A stretch of DNA of 14,228 nucleotides, from NCBI GenBank assembly GCA_016867695.1, contig VGIY01000034.1, forward strand, positions 1 to 14,228, written 5' to 3'. A program made the translations under genes and the position numbers. Source of the stretch: Candidatus Eiseniibacteriota bacterium (GTDB lineage Bacteria > Eisenbacteria > RBG-16-71-46 > CAIMUX01 > WJJG01). Positions 6,948 through 14,228 of the stretch are shown piece after piece; positions within the stretch are counted from its first letter, which is position 1; each line of letters begins with the position of its first letter. The notes under the pieces were generated by a model. It had not been told where the DNA came from. It did no database searches and saw only the letters and a list, made by a program, of their open reading frames with translations.

Positions 6948-7180
6948 GCCGCCGCGCTCCTGGCCGGCGCCTGCAGCGCGCAGCGCCGTCTCGGTCACGT
7001 CTCGAGGATCGGTCTCATGCTGCGTGCGCCAAGGTTGGGTACGCTTCAGTGTAGCGTCCTGCCGAGCCGGAGTGCGCCCGTCGAGCCTAACCCGCCGATC
7101 GGACTTCGACACCGAGCGAGATGCGGGGCCTTCGGCCTCCCTCACCATGGGCATCCGGCGCTCGACGCCAGCCTGACCGA

Positions 7181-7231
7181 GTCATGAATCGGCCCGCGCT
7201 GAGCGGGGATGGGGTTTTCGCGGACTACGGG
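7181..7231 (+). repeat. 51-bp direct repeat B, copy 2
   Basis: It is identical to 4549-4599 in 50 of 51 positions and in the same orientation, with sharp loss of similarity on both sides. The A at 7202 shortens the CCCGCG...CGCGGG hairpin to CCCGC...GCGGG. The two copies enclose the ATPase gene and the regulator operon, with a spacing of 2632 bases from start to start. Confidence 0.9.
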
Positions 7232-7241
7232 ACGGGGCGCT

Positions 7242-7273
7242 CGAGTTCGGCGGCAGACCCTCTCGCGCGAGGG
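7242..7273 (+). repeat. 32-bp hairpin repeat A, copy 2
   Basis: It matches 4432-4463 in 27 of 32 positions. This copy contains the perfect palindrome CTCGCGCGAG inside CCCT...AGGG. It begins 10 bases after repeat B, so the A/B order is reversed relative to the first pair. That is hard to explain by one simple duplication. Confidence 0.7.
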
Positions 7274-7415
7274 GGGAGGGAGCCCGCCGGGGCGCGTTTC
7301 ATGATAGAATCAGGGTTGGGTGCCATCTGGGGTCGGGTGACATCTGCGGAATGCGCGGATGTCGAAGCCCGGGCAGGTCGCGGCTGGGACCTAGAGCGTA
7401 CGGGGAGATAGACCC

Positions 7416-7879
7416 ATGCGCGGAGTTGCGCTGTGTGTCTTGCCGGTTGTGTTGGTGCTCGGTGCCGCCTCGGCCAACGGCTAGGTCTCGGAGTTCGTGC
7501 TTCACCAGAACGATCCAGATCCGTTCTGTGTCGCGGTTGACACGGGCTCGTCCATCCTGTTCGAGATTCCGCAGGAGGCATACATCGAGTTGGTGTTCTG
7601 GAGTCCTGACACGACACTGATCGTCAGGGTATTGGTGGATAATCACTATTCGGCCGGACTCCACATGGTTCTCTGGGACGGGCGGGACGATTGGGGAGCG
7701 TTGCTGCCGGACGGAAGCTACCCGTACACCATGACGGCAGCCGACTCGCTCGGCAATCCGCCCCCGTGTTCGCAGACATGCTGACCGCGACCATCCAGTG
7801 CGGTACTGCTGTCGAGAGGAAGACCTGGGGGTGCGTGAAGGCGCTGTACTCCATTGCCGGAACGCCGGTGTCCAACTAG
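7416..7879 (+). pseudogene. Broken gene for a small secreted FlgD-Ig-like protein (amber stop plus frameshift)
   Basis: The start ATG, with a fair ribosome-binding site at 7402, opens a clear signal peptide (MRGVALCVLPVVLVLGAASA). An in-frame TAG follows at 7482-7484, two codons after the likely cleavage site. The same frame then continues openly from 7485 with a plausible secreted domain, ending in the FlgD-Ig signature GLHMVLWDGRDDWG..LPDGSYPYTM. Near 7761-7765 (a run of five C) the frame is lost and soon meets TGA. The continuation VFADMLTATIQCG...WGCVKALYS runs in the +1 frame to TAG at 7877-7879. One extra C in the run would restore a protein of about 154 residues. Two independent lesions favour a decayed gene, although the homopolymer lesion could be a sequencing error. 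The function of the intact protein is unknown. Confidence 0.8.
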
Positions 7880-7890
7880 CGCTTGCGGCC

Positions 7891-7906
7891 GACGGGCTTG
7901 CCCGTC
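7891..7906 (+). terminator. Hairpin downstream of the pseudogene, possible terminator
   Basis: Perfect arms GACGGG (7891-7896) and CCCGTC (7901-7906) enclose a CTTG loop, starting 11 bases after the pseudogene stop. A second small hairpin (GCGGC-TTC-GCCGC, 7922-7934) follows. There is no T tract, so termination would be atypical. The remaining bases up to 8030 hold nothing that I recognise. Confidence 0.35.
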
Positions 7907-8040
7907 ACGGTGGCTGCAGGCGCGGCTTCGCCGCTGCGATCCGCCGCGCCAGGCTGTCGCCAGCGGCTGAGACGCGTTCGTTGCGCTTCGCTCGGAACGG
8001 CGCACTTCCGCGCCGCCGATCGCAACAGAGGGAGGCGCTC

Positions 8041-10728
8041 ATGGCCGGGATCGGTTCGAGGAGCCGTGGAAGGGATTGCCGGATCCGGCGGCCGCGTCGC
8101 CGGGCCCCGGCGCGCGGCCTCGCGGCGGGCGCGGCCGCGCGCCGCGCGTCGGCGCCCGCAGCCGGAGCGGGGAGCGGCGTGGCGCCCGCCGCCGGAGCGG
8201 GGGCCGGGGCGGCCGTCGCCGTCCTGGTTCTGCTGGGCCTCGCCCTGATCGCGGCACCCGCCGGAGCTGACCTCGCCGGCTACCATGCCGGGCGGGTGGC
8301 CGAGATCAACCGCGAGATCGCCGCTCGCGGCCACCACTGGACCGCTGGCATGACCTCGCTCACCGCCTACACGCCCGAGGAGCTCGCGGGGATGCTCGGG
8401 CTCGTCCTGCCCGAGGAGGTCGAGCGCGCGCTGGGCCAGGAGCCCCCCGCGCCCTTCCCGGCGCGGCGCGACCTGCCCGCCTACTTCGACTGGCGCGACC
8501 TCGGCGGGATGACCCCGGTGCGCAATCAGGGGCCCTGCGGGAGCTGCTGGGACTTCGCCGGGATCGGCGCGCTCGAGTCGGTGATCCAGATCCACGGCGG
8601 CGTCGAGCTGGACCTCTCCGAGCAGCAGATCCTCTCCTGCGCCACGCCCGGCTACGGCTGCTACGGCGGCTGCACCGCCTGGGTCTGGAGCTGGATCCGG
8701 GACCACGGCGCCGTGGCCGAGGCCTGCATGCCCTATCAGGCCGACCACAACGTCCCCTGCACGCAGGAGCCGTGCGCGAGGATCGCCTCGGCCAAGCGCT
8801 GGATCGACATCCCGAACGACGTCGACCAGATCAAGGCCGCCATCCACGAGTACGGCCCGGTGTCGACCGCCTTCTACGTCTACGGCGACTTCTACTACTA
8901 CGACGGCGGCTGCTACGAGCACGCCGACGAGGTCACCTGGACGAATCACGCCGTGGTCATCGCCGGCTGGGACGACGCCGCCTGCGGCGGGGCGGGCGCC
9001 TGGCTGGTCAAGAACAGCTGGGGCGACGGCTGGGGCGAGGACGGCTACTTCTGGATCAAGTACGGCAACAGCAACATCGGAACGGCCACGCAGCTCGTCT
9101 ACTACGATCCCGCCGTGGACATCGAGCTCGTCTCGGCGGCGGTCGACGACCTGACGGCGGGCGACGGCGACGAGTGGCTCGACCCGGGCGAACAGGCGGC
9201 GCTGATCGTCGGCGTCCGCAACGCGATCCTGGCCGAGCCGCGCAGCGTGATCACCGCCCAGCTCGCCTGCGACTCCCCCCTGGTCTCGATCCTGAGCGCC
9301 GCCGCCGGCTGCGCCGACCTGGGCGCCGGGGAGTCGGCGATCCTCTCCCCCCCCTTCCAGGTGGCGGTCAGCCCCTTCGCCGCCATCGGCGCGCCGCTCG
9401 TCTTCCGTCTGCACATCGCCGCCGCCGGCGGCTACGCGGCGACCGACAGCTTCACGCTGATCGCCGGCGACGTCCCGATCCTGCTCATCGACGACGACGG
9501 CTCGACCGTGGCCGATCCCTACATCCGCGCCGCGCTCGACGCCGGGGGCTACCTGTACCGGCACTGGGACACGGATGCGCTGGGCTCGCCCACCGCCGCC
9601 GTGCTCCAGCGCTATCCGGCGGCGATCTGGCTGACCGGCGTCTCGGGGCACGTCGATCCTACCGATCAGCAGGCGATCGCCGCCTTCCAGGACGCCGGCG
9701 GCGCCCTGCTGGCGACGGGCCAGGACATCGGCTGGTATCTGCACGACTGGAGCGGAGCGACCCCGCAGGACCGGGAGTTCTACGAGCAGCGCCTCCACGC
9801 GATCTACCTCGAGGACGGCTCGGGCTACATGAGTCTGACCGGCACGCCGGGGGATCCGATCGGCGACGGCCTGGCGGTCGACATCGGCGGCGGCAGCGGG
9901 TCGCGCGCCCAGGCCTGGCCCAGCCGGATCGACGCCAACACGGGCGCCGCGGCGACCTTCGCCTACGCGCCGGGCGTGATCGGCTCGGTGCGCTGGGAGG
10001 GCGCCTACCGGGTCGCCTACTTCGCCTTCGGCATCGAGGCGGTGAACGAGGCGAGCGACCGCGCGGCGATCGTCGCCCGCACGCTGGACTGGCTGGTGCC
10101 CGCCTGGCCCGACGTGCTTCAGCCGCAGATCGAGCTGCTGGCCCCCAACGGCGGAGAGCTCTGGTGGCCCGAGAGCGAGGTCGAGGTGCGCTGGAGCGCG
10201 AGCGACAACGTCGGCGTGGTCGCGATCGACCTGCGGCTCTCGCGCGACGGCGGCGCGAGCTACCCGGAGACGATCGCCGCGGGGATCCCCGACGGCGGAT
10301 CGTTCTTCTGGACCGTCTCGGGCCCCGGCTCGCAGGCCTGCCGGCTGATGGCCGTCGCCCGCGACGCGGCGGGACTGCTGAACATGGATGTCTCCGACGG
10401 CGACTTCACGATCCTGGACGCGTCGGCCTCCGCGCCCGCGCCGCCGGCCGTCTTCTCCTTCCGCGCCGCCGGGCCCAATCCCTTCGCCCGCGCGACCGCG
10501 ATCGCGCTGACGCTGCCCGAGGCGGAGCGGGTCGACCTGGGCGTCTACGACCTCGCCGGCCGCCGGGTGGCCGACCTCCATCGAGGTCCGCTCGCCGCGG
10601 GCGGGCACGCCTTCCGCTGGACGGGCACGGACGCGGCGGGGCGCGAACTGCCCGGGGGCGTCTACTTCGTCCGGTTGAGGCGCGCCGACGGGTCGCAGCC
10701 CCAGGTGCGCTGCGTGCTCGTCCGCTGA
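8041..10728 (+). CDS. Exported papain-family (C1) cysteine protease with Ig-like and C-terminal sorting-like domains
   Basis: The ATG at 8041 has GGAGG five bases upstream. Upstream in-frame codons overlap the pseudogene and are rejected. The 895-residue product has an unusually long Arg/Ala-rich n-region, a hydrophobic core (about 57-72) and a likely cleavage after Ala76. A short propeptide-like stretch follows (about 80-135), then a papain fold (about 146-358). That fold has oxyanion Gln163, nucleophile Cys169 (NQGPCGSCWDF), His303 (TNHAVVIAGWDD) and Asn325 (KNSWGDGWGEDGYF), so the catalytic set is complete. After it come a CARDB/Ig-like region (about 358-477), a 'LLIDDDG' alpha/beta domain seen in other secreted FCB proteins (about 478-690), an Ig-like domain starting PNGGE (about 695-800), and a FlgD-Ig/T9SS-like tail with PNPF and DLAGRRV (about 806-895). 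It probably degrades external protein. A shorter start at GTG 8179 would give a normal signal peptide. Confidence 0.93.
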   Translation: MAGIGSRSRGRDCRIRRPRRRAPARGLAAGAAARRASAPAAGAGSGVAPAAGAGAGAAVAVLVLLGLALIAAPAGADLAGYHAGRVAEINREIAARGHHWTAGMTSLTAYTPEELAGMLGLVLPEEVERALGQEPPAPFPARRDLPAYFDWRDLGGMTPVRNQGPCGSCWDFAGIGALESVIQIHGGVELDLSEQQILSCATPGYGCYGGCTAWVWSWIRDHGAVAEACMPYQADHNVPCTQEPCARIASAKRWIDIPNDVDQIKAAIHEYGPVSTAFYVYGDFYYYDGGCYEHADEVTWTNHAVVIAGWDDAACGGAGAWLVKNSWGDGWGEDGYFWIKYGNSNIGTATQLVYYDPAVDIELVSAAVDDLTAGDGDEWLDPGEQAALIVGVRNAILAEPRSVITAQLACDSPLVSILSAAAGCADLGAGESAILSPPFQVAVSPFAAIGAPLVFRLHIAAAGGYAATDSFTLIAGDVPILLIDDDGSTVADPYIRAALDAGGYLYRHWDTDALGSPTAAVLQRYPAAIWLTGVSGHVDPTDQQAIAAFQDAGGALLATGQDIGWYLHDWSGATPQDREFYEQRLHAIYLEDGSGYMSLTGTPGDPIGDGLAVDIGGGSGSRAQAWPSRIDANTGAAATFAYAPGVIGSVRWEGAYRVAYFAFGIEAVNEASDRAAIVARTLDWLVPAWPDVLQPQIELLAPNGGELWWPESEVEVRWSASDNVGVVAIDLRLSRDGGASYPETIAAGIPDGGSFFWTVSGPGSQACRLMAVARDAAGLLNMDVSDGDFTILDASASAPAPPAVFSFRAAGPNPFARATAIALTLPEAERVDLGVYDLAGRRVADLHRGPLAAGGHAFRWTGTDAAGRELPGGVYFVRLRRADGSQPQVRCVLVR

Positions 10729-10736
10729 GGTCCGCC

Positions 10737-13700
10737 CTAGCCCTCCCGGCGGCTGCGGACTCTGGCCAGGATCTCCTCCGCCCAGGTGTAGAGCGTGGGG
10801 ATCAGCACCAGCGTGAAGAGCGCGCTGACCAGCACGCCCCCCATCGTGACGAAGCCGATCGCGGTGCGGTACTCGAACCCCGCGCCCTTGCCGAGCACCT
10901 GCGGGACCATGCCGACGGCGATGGCCAGGTTGGTCATGATGATCGGCCGCAGGCGCACGGGGCAGGCCTCGAGCAGCGCCTCGCGCAGCGGCAGGCCTCG
11001 CCGCCGCAACTGGGCGACATAGTCGAGCAGCAAGATCGCGTTGTTGACCACGATCCCGACCAGCATGATCAGCGCCATGATGCTGATGATGTTGACCGTC
11101 TGCCCTCCGAGGAAGAGCCCGATCGCCGCGCCGATGAGCCCCAGCGGCAGCGTGATCATCACCGTCACCGGATCGATGAACGACTCCAGGCTCATCGCCA
11201 GCACGACGTAGGTCAGGATGATGGCCAGCAGCAGCGCCTGCATCAGCGAGGCGAAGGCCTCCTGCTGGAACTCGTAGGTCCCGGCGAACTTGATCCGGTA
11301 GCCGGGCGGCAGCTCGAGCCGATCGGTGCGCGCGCGGATCGAGCTGACGACCTCGGAGAGCGTTCCCTGGCCGATATTGGCGCTGATCGTGATTCGCCGC
11401 TGCCGCTCGCGACGGAGGATCTCCGCCTCGCCCCGCCGCTCCTCGATCGCGCCGAGCTGGCTGAGCGGCAGCCGCGCCGGGCCGACCGGGAGGCGCAGCG
11501 CGCGCAGCGTGGAGGCGTCGCGGCGATCCTCGTCGGCGAACTGCACGCGAATGGCGTACTCCTCGCCCCCCTCGCGGTAGACCGACTGGGCATCGCCCTC
11601 GAAGGCGTTGCGCAGGAGCATCGCCACGAGGCCGGTCGACAGCCCCTGGCGGGCGATCTCCTCCCGGTCGGGGAGGAAGGCCAGTTCCCTGCCGCCCGGC
11701 TCATAGCTGCTCTTGACGTCGACCAGCCCCGGGACCGAGGCGGCGATCTCCAGCACCCGGTCGGCGAGCTCGCGCAGCGGCCCGGTCTCGTCGCCCATCA
11801 CCTCGATCTCGACGTCGGCGGCGGCGCCTCCGCGGCCCTCTTCGGCGCTGACCGAGACCTCGGCGCCGGGGATGCCGGCCAGCTTGGGGCGCAGGCGGTT
11901 GCTGAAGGCGTAGGCGCTCATCCCGCGCTCGGCCAGGGGGACCAGCTTGGCCATCACCATGGCCTCGTGGACGCCTGACTGCCCGCCGCCGATCGTGCTC
12001 AGGATCGTCCGGACGGCCGGCTCGGCGCGCAGGATCTCCTCGACCTGCTCGATCGTTCTCGTCGTCCGGGCGAGCGAGGAGCCTGCGGGCAGCTTGACCG
12101 ACACGTTGACGAAGCCCTGGTCGATGCGCGGCATGAACTCGCCGCCCGAGATGCCCATGAGCAAGACGCCGAAGGCGAAGAAGAGCGTCGTGGCGGCTAG
12201 AACCAAGAAGCGATTGCGCGGCCGGGCGATGCTCCAGGCGAGCGCGCCGCGATAGCGGCGGGCGAGCCCGCCCATCAGCCGGTCCATCCAGGTGAGGCGC
12301 TCGCCCGCGGGCGCGGCGTTCCCATCCCCCTGCGCGCCGGCGAAGGCGTCCGGGCCGCCGGCGCCGCCGGCAGGGCCCGCCGGGAGCGCGCCCGCGATCC
12401 GCGCCGGATCGCCCGCCGCCGCGCGGCGCTCGCGCCTGCGGGCGACCGCGCGCAGGACGATCGAGGCGAGCATCGGCGTCAGCGTGAACGAGATCAGCAG
12501 CGAGAAGAGCGTGGCGAAGACGACCGTCAGGCCGAACTGCAGGAAGAAGCGGCCGATGATCCCCTTCATGAAGGCGACCGGGAGGAAGACGACCAGGTTC
12601 GTCATCACCGAGGCCAGCACCGCCAGGGCGACCTCGTCCGTGCCGCGGATCGCCGCCTGCTTCGCATCGAGGCCCAGGCGCAGATTGCGCATGATGCTCT
12701 CGAGCACGACGATGGCGTTGGTCACCAGGAGTCCAACGGAGATCCCCAGGGCCATCAGGGACATCACGTTCAGCGTGAAGCCCGAGGCCTGCACCAGCAG
12801 GAAGGCGGAGACGATGGCCGCGGGCATGACCACCATGGCGACGATCGTGATCCGCAGGTTGCGCAGGAAGAGGTAGAGCATCGCCGCGGTCAGGAGGATG
12901 CCGATCAGGATGTTGCCCTGCAGGTCCTTGACCGTGTCGCGGATGAAGATCGAGTCGTCGTTCGCGTACTCGAGCGTGAAGTCGTCGGGCAGCTCGCGGC
13001 GCAGCGCATCCACCGCGCGGTTGATCCCGTCGGCCGTGGCGATCGTGTTGCCGCCCGGCTGCTTGACCACATCCACCTGCACCGCGGGCAGCCCGTTGAA
13101 GCGCGAGAGCGAGCGCGCCTCCTCGAAGGCGTCGCGCACCTCGGCGAGATCGCGCAGCGGCAGGAACCCCCCCGAGGGCAGGGCGATCGGGATCGCCCCG
13201 ATCTCCTCCACGCCGGTGAACTGGCCGACGGTGCGCAGGGTGTATTCTTCCTCGCGCCCGACGATGCGTCCCTGGGGAATGTTGACGTTCTCGAGCGCGA
13301 TCGCCTGGGTCACCGCGCTGATCGGCAGGCCGTAGTGGTCGAGCTTGCGCCGGTCGACGGCCACCTGGATCTCGCGCTTCTGCCCGCCGAGGATGTCCAC
13401 GGTGGCCACGCCGGGCACCTGCGAGAGGCGGTCCCGGATCAGGCGGTCGGCGACGGCGTAGGTCGTGTTCACCCCGCGCGGGCTGGAGACGGCCAACGAG
13501 ATGATCGGCCGGGCGCCCATCTCGAACTTCATCACCTGCGGCTTCTGCGCGCCCTCTGGCAGCTCGTTGAGGATGGCGTCGACCTTGGCGCGCGTGTCGT
13601 TGGCCTTGGCGTCGGCGCCCGCCTCCAGCTTGAAGCGGATCAGAACCAGCGAGACGCTCTCGCGCGAGATCGACTCCATCAGGTCGATGTCGGAGATCGT

Positions 13701-13916
13701 GCTGACGGCGTCCTCGATGCGGGTGGTGATCTGGCTCTCGATCTCCTCGGGCCCGGCGCCGGGGTAGATCGTCGTGATCGTGACGAAGGGGAACTCGACG
13801 TTCGGCATCAGGTCGACGGCCAGGTTGAGGTAGCCGAACAGCCCGAGGACGACGAAGGCCACGACCAGCATCGTGGTGAAGACGGGCCGATGAACGGACA
13901 GCGACGAGAGGAACAT
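10737..13916 (-). CDS. RND (AcrB/HAE1-like) efflux pump inner-membrane subunit
   Basis: The 1059-residue protein begins MFLSSLSVHRPVFTTML and shows the full RND plan: TM1, a large periplasmic loop, TM2-TM6, a cytoplasmic Ala/Gly/Arg-rich linker (about 488-550), TM7, a second large loop, and TM8-TM12. Such pumps exchange substrate for cations across the inner membrane and dock with a membrane-fusion protein and an outer-membrane channel. In TM4 the usual Asp-Asp pair is replaced by Thr399-Asn400 (GLLVTNAIVVLE). In TM10 the usual Lys is replaced by Asn958 (GIVVNNAILLLD). The proton relay, if any, therefore differs from AcrB. AGGAGG lies 9 bases upstream of the ATG, and the gene follows the fusion-protein gene by 17 bases, so it is the promoter-distal gene of an operon. 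Its 3' end faces the protease gene across 8 bases. Substrate is not predictable. Confidence 0.95.
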   Translation of the reverse strand: MFLSSLSVHRPVFTTMLVVAFVVLGLFGYLNLAVDLMPNVEFPFVTITTIYPGAGPEEIESQITTRIEDAVSTISDIDLMESISRESVSLVLIRFKLEAGADAKANDTRAKVDAILNELPEGAQKPQVMKFEMGARPIISLAVSSPRGVNTTYAVADRLIRDRLSQVPGVATVDILGGQKREIQVAVDRRKLDHYGLPISAVTQAIALENVNIPQGRIVGREEEYTLRTVGQFTGVEEIGAIPIALPSGGFLPLRDLAEVRDAFEEARSLSRFNGLPAVQVDVVKQPGGNTIATADGINRAVDALRRELPDDFTLEYANDDSIFIRDTVKDLQGNILIGILLTAAMLYLFLRNLRITIVAMVVMPAAIVSAFLLVQASGFTLNVMSLMALGISVGLLVTNAIVVLESIMRNLRLGLDAKQAAIRGTDEVALAVLASVMTNLVVFLPVAFMKGIIGRFFLQFGLTVVFATLFSLLISFTLTPMLASIVLRAVARRRERRAAAGDPARIAGALPAGPAGGAGGPDAFAGAQGDGNAAPAGERLTWMDRLMGGLARRYRGALAWSIARPRNRFLVLAATTLFFAFGVLLMGISGGEFMPRIDQGFVNVSVKLPAGSSLARTTRTIEQVEEILRAEPAVRTILSTIGGGQSGVHEAMVMAKLVPLAERGMSAYAFSNRLRPKLAGIPGAEVSVSAEEGRGGAAADVEIEVMGDETGPLRELADRVLEIAASVPGLVDVKSSYEPGGRELAFLPDREEIARQGLSTGLVAMLLRNAFEGDAQSVYREGGEEYAIRVQFADEDRRDASTLRALRLPVGPARLPLSQLGAIEERRGEAEILRRERQRRITISANIGQGTLSEVVSSIRARTDRLELPPGYRIKFAGTYEFQQEAFASLMQALLLAIILTYVVLAMSLESFIDPVTVMITLPLGLIGAAIGLFLGGQTVNIISIMALIMLVGIVVNNAILLLDYVAQLRRRGLPLREALLEACPVRLRPIIMTNLAIAVGMVPQVLGKGAGFEYRTAIGFVTMGGVLVSALFTLVLIPTLYTWAEEILARVRSRREG

Positions 13917-13933
13917 GGGCGGCCGCCTCCTGG

Positions 13934-14228
13934 CTAGCGTTCGGCGCCGAAGTGCTCGGCGGTGAGATCCTCGCGGATCTTGACCTTGGCCCCGTCGGCG
14001 ACGCGGTTCTGGCCGTGGACGACGACCAGCGCCTCGGCCGGGAGGCCCTCCACGGCCGCCAGCCGGCCGTTGTCGAGGCCGCGGCGCACCGGGCGGAGCC
14101 GGGCGATCGTCGCCCCGGCCTCCTGCTCGACCACGCAGAGCTTCTCGTCGCCCTCCTGCCGCAGGAGCGCGGCCGGCGGGACGGCGGGCAGGTGGGAGAC
14201 CGTGGCGACGAGGATCTCCGGGCGGACC
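13934..14228 (-). CDS. RND efflux membrane-fusion (periplasmic adaptor) protein, C-terminal end
   Basis: Only the last 97 codons are in the window; the gene continues beyond the right edge. The visible part reads RPEILVATVSHLPAVPPAALL, then an LRQEGDEKLCVVEQEAGATIARLRPV-type beta-barrel strand and a LEGLP.EALVVV.GQ..V.DGAKV-like membrane-proximal end. This pattern (P..AL...G....V.V......R.V..G.......V..GL..G..VV..G...V.DG..V) is characteristic of HlyD/AcrA-family adaptors. The protein would bridge the pump encoded next and an outer-membrane channel not seen here. It lies immediately upstream of the pump in the same direction. The operon promoter must lie beyond the window. Confidence 0.88.
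   Translation of the reverse strand, partial: VRPEILVATVSHLPAVPPAALLRQEGDEKLCVVEQEAGATIARLRPVRRGLDNGRLAAVEGLPAEALVVVHGQNRVADGAKVKIREDLTAEHFGAER

Larger units (their letters stand above)
6948..7415. other. Intergenic region with repeats, no supported gene
   Basis: No gene is supported in these 468 bases. A 6-bp hairpin with a TTC loop (GGGGCC 7125-7130, GGCCTC 7134-7139) has no T tract. The 51-bp repeat B and the 32-bp repeat A lie at 7181-7273. Downstream, TAGAAT at 7305-7310 in a small A+T-rich patch could be a -10 element for the pseudogene at 7416, but no matching -35 is present. GGGGAG at 7402-7407 is a fair ribosome-binding site for that start. Confidence 0.6.

Noticed and set aside
7121..7411. 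96-codon open frame containing the second 51-bp repeat
   Set aside because: It merely reads through repeats A and B and ends at the pseudogene start; no domain and no ribosome-binding site.
7482..7484. TAG recoding or stop-codon reassignment in the secreted protein gene
   Set aside because: TAG is the normal terminator of mfd, the RND pump and the adaptor gene in this window, and the gene has a second lesion, so decay is simpler.
7876..10608. 910-codon open frame on the minus strand opposite the cysteine protease
   Set aside because: It has the same shadow composition, and the plus-strand protease has complete catalytic motifs.
10729..10736. Shared bidirectional terminator between the protease and pump genes
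   Set aside because: Only 8 bases separate the convergent stops, and I see no hairpin with a T tract spanning them.
8772..11978. 1068-codon plus-strand open frame spanning the protease and part of the RND gene
   Set aside because: It crosses two well-supported genes in a wrong frame, with Arg-rich low-complexity sequence. The apparent length is a GC effect.

Overview
The window comes from a GC-rich bacterium (roughly 70% G+C by eye, with strongly G/C-biased third codon positions). Its secreted proteins end in FlgD-Ig/T9SS-type C-terminal domains with a 'G-H-x-x-x-W-(D/T)-G-x-D-x-x-G-x-x-L-P-x-G-x-Y' pattern. Together with a secreted tricorn-type protease this suggests an uncultured lineage of the FCB superphylum (an Eisenbacteria-, Krumholzibacteria- or Latescibacteria-like organism). 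That placement is inference; no rRNA or other taxonomic marker is present.

Layout. (1) 1-4320, plus strand: the 3' end of mfd (transcription-repair coupling factor), overlapping by 20 bases the start of a 1208-residue exported tricorn-like protease (beta-propellers, PDZ, S41 serine protease). The protease carries a 12-bp minisatellite in a Gly-rich linker. (2) 4321-7879: an accessory-looking segment with lower G+C. It contains a 15-codon scar of an integrase-type transposase, a DUF4143-type AAA ATPase, and a small regulatory operon (an 87-aa unknown protein plus an ArsR-HTH/DUF2087 regulator). The operon is driven by a textbook sigma-70 promoter that overlaps a duplicated operator-like sequence. 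A FlgD-Ig secreted-protein pseudogene ends the segment. Two near-identical 51-bp direct repeats (4549 and 7181) bracket the ATPase and the operon, and a second 32-bp hairpin repeat accompanies each copy. (3) 8041-10728, plus strand: a large exported papain-family cysteine protease with Ig-like domains and a C-terminal sorting-like domain. (4) 10737-14228, minus strand: an RND efflux operon (membrane-fusion protein, then a 1059-aa inner-membrane pump), convergent with the protease and separated from it by only 8 bases. The pump lacks the usual TM4 Asp-Asp and TM10 Lys of the proton relay.

How the genes relate. mfd and the tricorn-like gene probably share a transcript. The two exported proteases suggest a peptide-scavenging, protein-degrading lifestyle. 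The RND pair forms two of the three parts of a tripartite exporter; no outer-membrane channel is in view. The most self-contained candidate for an undescribed system is the 5992-6947 operon: an unrecognised helical protein translated just ahead of a Cys-free ArsR/DUF2087 regulator, with an apparently autoregulatory promoter.
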